DNA from: Acanthaster planci
Lineage: Eukaryota > Echinodermata > Asteroidea > Valvatida > Acanthasteridae
NCBI RefSeq assembly: GCF_001949145.1
Contig: NW_019091379.1
Location: forward strand, 1,119,259-1,183,258
Direction of reading: 5' to 3'
DNA length: 64,000 bases
Each line of letters starts with the position of its first letter. Position 1 is the first letter of the stretch. Positions 61,401 through 64,000 of this stretch are shown here, piece after piece. The position numbers and the translations under genes are program-made. The notes under the pieces are model-generated. The model was given only the letters and a program-made list of their open reading frames with translations, did no database searches and was not told the origin of the DNA.

Positions 61401-62651
61401 GGCAGCCTTCCGCCGTCGTGCTGCGTCGTGCAGATGTAGTCTCCATCGTCATGCACGATAAGGTTCTGCGTCTTGAAGAGGATGCATGAGTCCGTCCCGG
61501 GGAGTTCAACGTAGTCACCGGGACAGGTCCCTCGTTGCGGCTGCGGCTTTTCGGGTGGAGTAGCTGCACAATTGGAGAAAAATCCAGCAAACTCTGCTCA
61601 CACAAGCTTAGCGACACATGATTCATCAGGCTCATTTGGGGACAGATTGGATTTTTCCATTCCACTCGGCGTCTCCCCGAGGAATAGAACGTGCAGTATG
61701 TCACCACAGAATACTCCTAAACATTCATTATTTATTGACTTGAAGTCTGATTTAAAGTAATTCCAGACATCTTTTATTCCCAGGATTACAACTTACACGG
61801 ATATTCACAGAAGTAGTTTCGAGTGTCGGAGCAAGCGCGGACAGCCATGTAGCCATCTGGAGTCAGGACAACGCAACGTCCATTATTATTGTTAGGTTCA
61901 TTGGGGCCCCACTTGGTGAACTCCAGTGGGAAATCGTCAATCCATTCATATGTTCCGGTTTGCTAGGAAAACAAAGAGAAAAGGCATGGCCAACAGAATG
62001 TGACTCAAAATTGCGGGAGATATGGTGACCGATTCCAACTCAAAGGGGGGCTTTTGGTGGCACAATTGTTTTTTTCTGCAACACGGGCTGTGCCCAAATA
62101 TGAAGAAAGCAGGATGTCCTGGTCAGATATTCAGAAACATAGGTTGGTTTACGAGGAAATTTCATTCAAAACTATGCTATTCAGGTTTTTTTTTTCTTTT
62201 TCACGATCATGGTTCAACATATTGGTTTATCATTCCTTATGTACCTCACTGGTGAATGAGTAACCGGATAGGTCCTACAAAAAACTTTCAAGGGGTTTTA
62301 ACCCTGGAGTGCAGTATATTTTATGACAAAACATGACGCACAGCAGAGGCACATGGAAGCACTGGATTTTTTTCCGTGCAGTTTTGCACTTCCGTGAATA
62401 TGCGGAGAGGCACTGCACATCGAAAAAAATGTGGATCAAAGGGTTTTGGCACCAAGTCCCCAGTAACGATGTGCCGTGCCACAGTGGTAATCACTGGTAA
62501 CCTGTTAATGAGTACTCACTGTAGTGCTTTGCAAACCAATCCAAGCCTCTAACGGAGAGTTGGGATACGTCCCGTAGAGAGCGGATACAAGCAACGCCAT
62601 CTCATATTGGTCGCTCAGTGACAGTAAGTTCCCGCCCTTTGACTGGCAATC
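37343..62651 (-). CDS. GPI-anchored (predicted) multi-C-type-lectin-domain protein gene, 5' end outside window
   Basis: At least 27 minus-strand exons join in compatible phases to roughly 1,340 residues. Order: CTLD1 (first part missing), CTLD2, Pro/Thr linker, CTLD3, CTLD4, CTLD5, a 7-residue microexon, CTLD6, CTLD7, CTLD8, CTLD9, linker, hydrophobic tail. All visible complete domains are long-form CTLDs with an extra N-terminal Cys pair (as in CPDNFYRFGDTC) and a W-(I/L)-G core motif. Most introns between domains are phase 1, the usual state for shuffled modules. Sugar-site signatures vary: EPN (CTLD1 and 8), EPT/EPS (2, 4, 9), QPD (3, 7), EPD (5), none (6). The C-terminus, KPNSATQPVSGLLSILLSAA plus ALLFARC, looks like a GPI signal. 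An extracellular, multivalent glycan- or microbe-binding role is inferred from the family. Introns hold repeats, listed separately. No signal peptide is visible. Confidence 0.92.
37686..37735 (+). repeat. tRNA-derived SINE-like fragment (A-box)
   Basis: TGTAGCCCAGTGGTAGTGCT and AGACTGG resemble a tRNA D-arm/A-box. No B-box or cloverleaf follows, so this is probably a SINE piece in the last lectin-gene intron. Confidence 0.4.
38243..38391 (-). other. Alternative read-through 3' end of the lectin gene
   Basis: If the weak donor after 38323 (GTTTGT) is not used, the frame continues as GLFTRVFSRDHAFDFYAWMS, then Gly, to a TAA at 38260-38258. An AATAAA on the minus strand (38248-38243) follows within about 10 bases. 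This would give a secreted protein without the hydrophobic tail. It is inferred from sequence only. Confidence 0.35.
38323..38391 (-). CDS. Lectin gene, Pro/Thr-rich linker exon before the tail
   Basis: It is 69 bases, phase 1 to phase 1, with acceptor CCTTTCAG and donor CCAG|GTTTGT. It encodes QPGPPTRSPTQPPPTKPNSA and then TQP. Its counterpart after CTLD2 is the 59984-60031 exon. Confidence 0.8.
39190..39383. repeat. Dispersed ~190-base repeat, copy 3
   Basis: It shares AGCTGGACCGAGAG, GGAGGCTCGTTTGGTTGGAA, ACTTCGCTGGTTCACAAACG and TGTTTCTGCTCAAGGCAGAT with copies 1 and 2. It sits 126 bases downstream, in transcript sense, of the last CTLD exon. Confidence 0.85.
39509..39682 (-). CDS. Lectin gene, CTLD9 second exon
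   Basis: It is 174 bases, phase 1 to phase 1, with acceptor TTCAATCAG and donor AAAC|GTAGGA. It encodes NSWSDLSLMDYANWQANEPS, an acidic insert, then GEWADVNCNLGANYIC. EPS replaces EPN/QPD and WAD replaces WND, so canonical sugar binding is doubtful. Confidence 0.9.
40917..41186 (-). CDS. Lectin gene, CTLD9 first exon
   Basis: It is 270 bases, phase 1 to phase 1, with acceptor TCAATCAG and donor ACGC|GTGAGT. It opens with a short linker (TQIPEKPGLRGG), then CSGDYVELPGTDYC, GGVLPSVHSQAENDFILAEA, and ends IWLGMRRDS. Length and phase equal the CTLD2 exon at 61294-61563. Confidence 0.9.
41605..41770 (-). CDS. Lectin gene, CTLD8 third exon (EPN motif)
   Basis: It is 166 bases, phase 0 in and phase 1 out, with acceptor TTCCGAAAG and donor CCAA|GTGAGT. 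It encodes VFEWIDNYPLQFTKWGPNEP, then NNNNGDCVVL and YYYCEYP. EPN is the mannose-type Ca2+/sugar signature, but the WND position reads WAV. Confidence 0.92.
42486..42617 (-). CDS. Lectin gene, CTLD8 second exon
   Basis: It is 132 bases, phase 0 to phase 0, with acceptor TTGAGTAG and donor ACA|GTGAGT. It encodes NCQSRGGDLLSLFDQYEAAM and ends EAWIGMRRNT. It has the same length as the 62520-62651 exon. Confidence 0.92.
43070..43265. repeat. CAAGTC/GAGTCA degenerate simple repeat
   Basis: Words of CAAGTC, GAGTCAC and AGTCAAG type recur many times between about 43130 and 43255, giving a low-complexity, partly self-complementary stretch in an intron. Confidence 0.6.
43515..43642 (-). CDS. Lectin gene, CTLD8 first exon
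   Basis: It is 128 bases, phase 1 in and phase 0 out, with acceptor TGTTCAG and donor ACG|GTAGGA. It encodes a linker VTPGGTPPDPPGN, then CADSRYTPYFDTC and SFGDART. The equivalent exon for CTLD1 was not found in the window. Confidence 0.9.
44440..44545 (-). CDS. Lectin gene, CTLD7 third exon (WND motif)
   Basis: It is 106 bases, phase 0 in and phase 1 out, with acceptor TTCACAG and donor TTAG|GTAAAT. It encodes NSQSCVVMMNNPDDPGSWND and then VTCSVPRAYLCQSPL. The intact WND completes a canonical Ca2+ site. Confidence 0.92.
44721..44820. repeat. Inverted dispersed repeat, partner of 59062-59162
   Basis: It contains CGGCTAGGTCTATTGTTGAG and CCAATGGAGCGAAGACCTAG. The reverse complement of this order appears at 59062-59162 in another intron of the same gene. 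Confidence 0.8.
44888..45060. mobile_element. Near-perfect palindromic MITE, copy 1
   Basis: The arms (about 44888-44970 and 44975-45060) are reverse complements. They share TTCACAATAGTGTGCCTCCA, AGAGTTTGCAAC and TTGGCCAATCACA. Almost no loop remains. A second copy lies at 47634-47783 and one arm at 56224-56267. No coding capacity, consistent with a miniature inverted-repeat element. Confidence 0.9.
45290..45532. repeat. Inverted repeat / foldback element
   Basis: The left arm has CTCTATAAATTTGGGGTCTG and TTGGTGTCCCTGTTACATC. The right arm, in reverse complement, reads GCTATAAATTCTGGGTCCAA and TGTGTCCCTGTCACATC. The arms are about 60 bases with diverged sequence between them. Confidence 0.7.
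46829..46992 (-). CDS. Lectin gene, CTLD7 second exon (QPD motif)
   Basis: It is 164 bases, phase 1 in and phase 0 out, with acceptor TTCCATCAG and donor CCC|GTAGGT. It encodes ALMTAIIKAFSGVDMWIGLN, YHWSDESPLEYTAWMEGQPD and an end of ITDP. QPD is the galactose-type signature. Confidence 0.92.
47634..47783. mobile_element. Palindromic MITE, copy 2
   Basis: It shares TTCACAATAGTGCGCCTCCA and TTGGCCAATCACA with copy 1 and has a matching inverted right arm (TTGGCCAATGCGTTGCAAAC). The right end is truncated compared with copy 1. Confidence 0.85.
48276..48548 (-). CDS. Lectin gene, fused exon: end of CTLD6 and start of CTLD7
   Basis: It is 273 bases, phase 1 to phase 1, with acceptor GATCGCAG and donor CAAG|GTAAGG. 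It encodes the CTLD6 end (NGEWGTSACGNKLKYVCKRK), a Ser/Pro linker, then CPDDYFKLGKMC and the CTLD7 first half ending SHPGQQ. It is the only exon that carries parts of two domains without an intron in the linker. Confidence 0.9.
49424..49536 (-). CDS. Lectin gene, CTLD6 third exon
   Basis: It is 113 bases, phase 2 in and phase 1 out, with acceptor CCATATAG and donor CAAA|GTAAGA. It encodes WSDGTTFDINQYSEFPGDQL and then ADEEECAELLIWQ. The position of EPN/QPD reads FPG, so the sugar site appears lost. Confidence 0.85.
50102..50163 (-). CDS. Lectin gene, CTLD6 second exon
   Basis: It is 62 bases, phase 0 in and phase 2 out, with acceptor CCTTGCAG and donor GG|GTGAGT. It encodes SFGFARSYWIGLRKYGNGDF. 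It carries the WIGL core of the fold and fits both neighbours in phase. Confidence 0.87.
51140..51262. repeat. (CAAA)n/(CAAACACCCC) simple repeat
   Basis: Two runs of CAAACAAACAAACAAA flank a C-rich middle with ACCCCAACA units. It lies about 40 bases downstream, in transcript sense, of the CTLD6 first exon, and its translation makes a spurious Cys/Phe/Val-rich ORF. Confidence 0.9.
51306..51484 (-). CDS. Lectin gene, CTLD6 first exon
   Basis: It is 179 bases, phase 1 in and phase 0 out. The acceptor is GTTTGAAAAAG and the donor TTA|GTAAGT. It encodes ECSGQDIEIKIGSDCYLPST, WREAENICRDKGGNLVSIHS and EEQSLVRIL. Confidence 0.88.
52276..52296 (-). CDS. Lectin gene, 21-base microexon between CTLD5 and CTLD6
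   Basis: It is flanked by CTTGTGCAG and GGG|GTAAGT, phase 1 to phase 1, and adds QQTYTSR with the flanking bases. Skipping it keeps the frame, so it may be alternatively used. The call rests on phase and splice signals only. Confidence 0.6.
52456..52522 (-). repeat. tRNA-derived SINE-like element
   Basis: On the minus strand it has an A-box-like GTGGTTCAGACGTTTGC and a B-box GGGTTCAAATCTC at near-tRNA spacing. There is no closing acceptor stem, so it is a SINE head and not a tRNA gene. Confidence 0.5.
52722..52778. repeat. 19-base tandem repeat, three copies
   Basis: AGCAGCTGGGCTTGTTATC-type units start at 52722, 52741 and 52760 with one or two changes each. Confidence 0.9.
53025..53216 (-). 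CDS. Lectin gene, CTLD5 third exon (EPD motif)
   Basis: It is 192 bases, phase 1 to phase 1, with acceptor TTCACAG and donor AAAC|GTGAGT. It encodes FGWIDGSEFNYAFWSRGEPD, then CVTMSITTAGAGAWSDEIC and YSVCKMPK. EPD with WSD is a mixed mannose/galactose-type signature. Confidence 0.9.
53780..53931 (-). CDS. Lectin gene, CTLD5 second exon
   Basis: It is 152 bases, phase 2 in and phase 1 out, with acceptor CGACACAG and donor TGGA|GTGAGT. It encodes CLRMYEGATLASITSAAENE and FVWIGLTRVQTGNNDW. Confidence 0.9.
54350..54473 (-). CDS. Lectin gene, CTLD5 first exon
   Basis: It is 124 bases, phase 1 in and phase 2 out, with acceptor CGTCCGTCAG and donor CAG|GTGGGG. It encodes a Pro-rich lead (MPFPTPDPDTGN), then CPSGWESFESNCYYFSD and WGEANF. 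Confidence 0.9.
54993..55164 (-). CDS. Lectin gene, CTLD4 second exon
   Basis: It is 172 bases, phase 0 in and phase 1 out, with acceptor GTGTTCAG and donor ATAG|GTAAGA. It encodes REYGWVTGYPVVYTNWGLNE, PSGQDNEGCVRTR and NWDDTTCSDTAAYFC. EPS and WDD make the sugar site non-canonical. Confidence 0.9.
55895..56169 (-). CDS. Lectin gene, CTLD4 first exon
   Basis: It is 275 bases, phase 1 in and phase 0 out, with acceptor TTGATGTAG and donor GAT|GTGAGT. It encodes a linker (DPIYDGTQVPPARR), CRDDFYAVGDSACFAIF, an unusual PPPGQGPQ loop and AWIGMKATD. Confidence 0.9.
56224..56267. repeat. Palindromic MITE, single-arm fragment (copy 3)
   Basis: GGCAAACTCTTGGAGGTGCA and CTATTGTGAACTGCCC match one arm of the 44888 element in reverse orientation. 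It lies about 55 bases upstream, in transcript sense, of the CTLD4 first exon. Confidence 0.75.
56270..56620. repeat. Degenerate AATTGG/TTTGAATTGG repeat
   Basis: The word ATTGG or its variants (TCAATTGG, GAATTGG, AAATGG) recurs every 8-20 bases over about 350 bases. There is no fixed period. It is intronic. Confidence 0.7.
57021..57132 (-). CDS. Lectin gene, CTLD3 third exon
   Basis: It is 112 bases, phase 0 in and phase 1 out, with acceptor AACTCCACAG and donor CCAG|GTGGGT. It encodes TNRDYCVVMDNSNTKQPGYW, then YDVPCSERHRYICSMDP. The WND position reads WYD. Confidence 0.9.
58244..58398 (-). CDS. Lectin gene, CTLD3 second exon (QPD motif)
   Basis: It is 155 bases, phase 1 in and phase 0 out, with acceptor TCCTTACAG and donor CTG|GTAACG. 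It encodes AQIVALMRGYAGQDVYIGLK, then TFTRWGVGQPDGYPLL. QPD is the galactose-type signature. Confidence 0.9.
59062..59162. repeat. Inverted dispersed repeat, partner of 44721-44820
   Basis: GAGCTAGGTCTAGGTCTTCA, CTCCATTGGAAATG and CAATAGACCTAGCCGTAGCT are the reverse complement of blocks at 44721-44820. Confidence 0.8.
59544..59690 (-). CDS. Lectin gene, CTLD3 first exon
   Basis: It is 147 bases, phase 1 to phase 1, with acceptor CCCGTGTAG and donor CATG|GTAAGT. It encodes ECPDNFYRFGDTCLTLISSD, WTDANDACESLNSKASLAII and KDYRTH. Confidence 0.9.
59984..60031 (-). CDS. Lectin gene, Pro/Thr linker exon after CTLD2
   Basis: It is 48 bases, phase 1 to phase 1, with acceptor TTTTCCAG and donor TCAG|GTTAGT. 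It encodes KPALPTPPPTRDVIKS. It is the positional counterpart of the 38323-38391 linker. Confidence 0.78.
60825..60995 (-). CDS. Lectin gene, CTLD2 second exon
   Basis: It is 171 bases, phase 1 to phase 1, with acceptor GGGGGTCAG and donor AAAA|GTATGT. It encodes GFNTWIDRSLMDFVNWKTQE, then PTDDRFPDNNCVRMDV and GWEDVGCSQRSNYICQLPK. It is clearly paralogous to the CTLD9 exon at 39509-39682. Confidence 0.9.
61294..61563 (-). CDS. Lectin gene, CTLD2 first exon
   Basis: It is 270 bases, phase 1 to phase 1, with acceptor TTGTGCAG and donor GAAG|GTGGGC. It encodes TPPEKPQPQRGT, CPGDYVELPGTDSC, GGRLPSIHSIAEDNFIAEEA and YVWLGMRRSNE. Same length and phases as the CTLD9 exon at 40917-41186. Confidence 0.9.
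61797..61962 (-). CDS. Lectin gene, CTLD1 third exon (EPN motif)
   Basis: It is 166 bases, phase 0 in and phase 1 out, with acceptor TTTTCCTAG and donor CCGT|GTAAGT. It encodes TYEWIDDFPLEFTKWGPNEP, then NNNNGRCVVL and NYFCEYP. WND reads YMAV, as in CTLD8 (WAV). Confidence 0.92.
62520..62651 (-). CDS. Lectin gene, CTLD1 second exon
   Basis: It is 132 bases, phase 0 to phase 0, with acceptor TCTTTGGTAG and donor ACA|GTGAGT. It encodes DCQSKGGNLLSLSDQYEMAL and ends EAWIGLQSTT. It is the most 5' exon seen. The first CTLD1 exon must lie further right, probably outside the window. Confidence 0.92.
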
Positions 62652-64000
62652 CTACCAAAGACAAACAAACAATTTCCCCATGTCAGGCGGAACCAAAGCG
62701 AACCCGGTCTAGGCCAAAGCATATAACACTTATGGAACTTCAAGTTCCACAAGCCAGCCAGTGAAAGACTCTCAAACCTTCCAAGTATGAGCATGACACT
62801 CCCTCACTAGAAAAGAGAGAGGGCGGCCAACATTAATACTGCAGGCACGTGTGAGCTCACGACAGGTGCCAGCAGCTTTCCAGAGGGAACGGAGTGCACC
62901 CTCCCAACAGACCTTATTTACGAGTCGACCATTTCAAAATTAAAAGTGAATTCAACTCTTCATGTTTGGAACTTGAAAGTATCAATGAGAGAATAAAGTG
63001 AAATTTCCTTTCTTTCGATACCTGACTACTACAATGAAGAACTTCATATTTGTGATGAAACACACTTTAGTGTTTTACACCAGATTTGAAAAAAAAAAGC
63101 AAGGCTTGGAACTCACATTTACCTGATATACTCTGATACAATTCCATTCAATAGTTAGCAACTTTTAAAGCTGATGCAGTGAACAAAATCAAAAATGGCT
63201 CCCTCAGGAATAAGGTCCATTGTGAACTAAGCATATTACACTGTTACATGTGACTTCTGCAACCACGTTTGTTTCATTACTTTCACGCAGGAAGATGCAC
63301 GAGCTTCTAGAAGGAGAGGGGGCTGAATTCCAACCTCTCCCTTCCTCATCAGTGAACTCGACTGTCCCGAGACCAATCTGTTTGAAGCTTGACATGCATG
63401 TGGGAACATCCATGAAGTCAATCTATGAACTGTCAATTCAATCTGGCCATGGGTTTGGTGCTTCATGCTTATCTGTAGTTTATGGGGTTTTTTTCGGTCA
63501 AATTGTCTTTGTGAAATGGACATTTGGCCTGAGCAGATTGCTTTTCATGAAATTTGTGTCCAAAATGACAACACATCAGTGGAAAACCTAAGATAAACAA
63601 GATCAACAATTGCTCCCAAATCGGAGAAGGCTTACTCCAGGATTCTGCCCACCATTATTTTAGGGTTAAAGAGACCTTCAGTGTAACAGTGAGTTCAATA
63701 GACTCTCAGTTTGAGGACAGTGCCATAAAGGCTGGATTCCATATTGTCATAGTGATGGTATGCAAGACATCAAGATGCAGACAGACACGGAAGAGATGCT
63801 GTGTGGCATCATTCCACCATCAAAAACTTGAACAAAATGGCGTCCGAAACTCGGAAAATTGTTGCAGAAAATGCCTTTTTAAGGTGGTAATAATGCCTCT
63901 TGAAGCCAAACTGATACATCAGTTTGATGTAATTTGTTCATGGTCATCTATTTTGTTGACGATTGGGGCTGCATACGCTAGTTCTAAGGGGAAAATGGAC
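62652..64000. other. Probable lectin-gene intron, nothing recognised
   Basis: By comparison with CTLD8, where the first exon lies about 900 bases away, a CTLD1 first exon was expected near 63550. None was found on the minus strand. The ORFs here have no CTLD cysteine pattern. Confidence 0.5.

Noticed and set aside
63204-63591. Overlapping ORFs on both strands near the right edge, considered as the missing CTLD1 first exon
   Set aside because: None contains the C-x(10-12)-C start of the other CTLDs or a phase-0 donor in the right place.

Overview
The window is animal nuclear DNA. Genes are split into short exons with GT..AG introns, and the sequence is full of microsatellites, minisatellites, foldback elements and tRNA-derived repeats. 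The two recognisable families, an amphiphysin/BIN1-type BAR-SH3 protein and a protein built of many C-type lectin-like domains (CTLDs), together with very abundant ACATGT palindromic repeats, suggest a marine invertebrate, perhaps a non-vertebrate deuterostome. I cannot name the species. A run of N (31523-32230) marks an assembly gap.

Layout. 1-8620: a gene-poor stretch packed with ACATGTAC repeats, probably the first intron of the next gene. 8621-18284 (+): an amphiphysin gene, ten coding exons covering nearly all of the BAR domain, a short acidic/proline-rich linker and a C-terminal SH3 domain. Only the exon for the N-terminal helix is missing. 18285-26370: AT-rich 3' UTR and/or intergenic DNA. 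26371-29892 (-): the 3' exons of a small gene for a mainly helical protein that I do not recognise. 29630-35370: a nested tandem duplication, interrupted by the gap, that copies a 42-base exon and a possible promoter/first exon of this gene. 37343-62651 (-): one large gene with at least 27 coding exons joined by compatible phases. It encodes about 1,340 residues, with nine CTLDs (the first incomplete), Pro/Thr-rich linkers and a C-terminal peptide that looks like a GPI-anchor signal. Its 5' end lies beyond the window. 62652-64000: nothing codable seen.

Amphiphysins bend membranes and recruit dynamin. The lectin gene predicts a surface-tethered, multivalent recognition protein whose domains carry different sugar-site signatures (EPN, QPD, EPD and degenerate forms). 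Part of it arose by internal duplication: CTLD1-CTLD2-linker and CTLD8-CTLD9-linker share exon lengths (132, 166 and 270 bases) and phases. Its 3' end has two readable outcomes, a spliced GPI-type tail or a read-through secreted tail followed at once by an AATAAA. Nothing links the three genes functionally beyond adjacency. All exon limits were read by eye from splice sites, phase and protein similarity.
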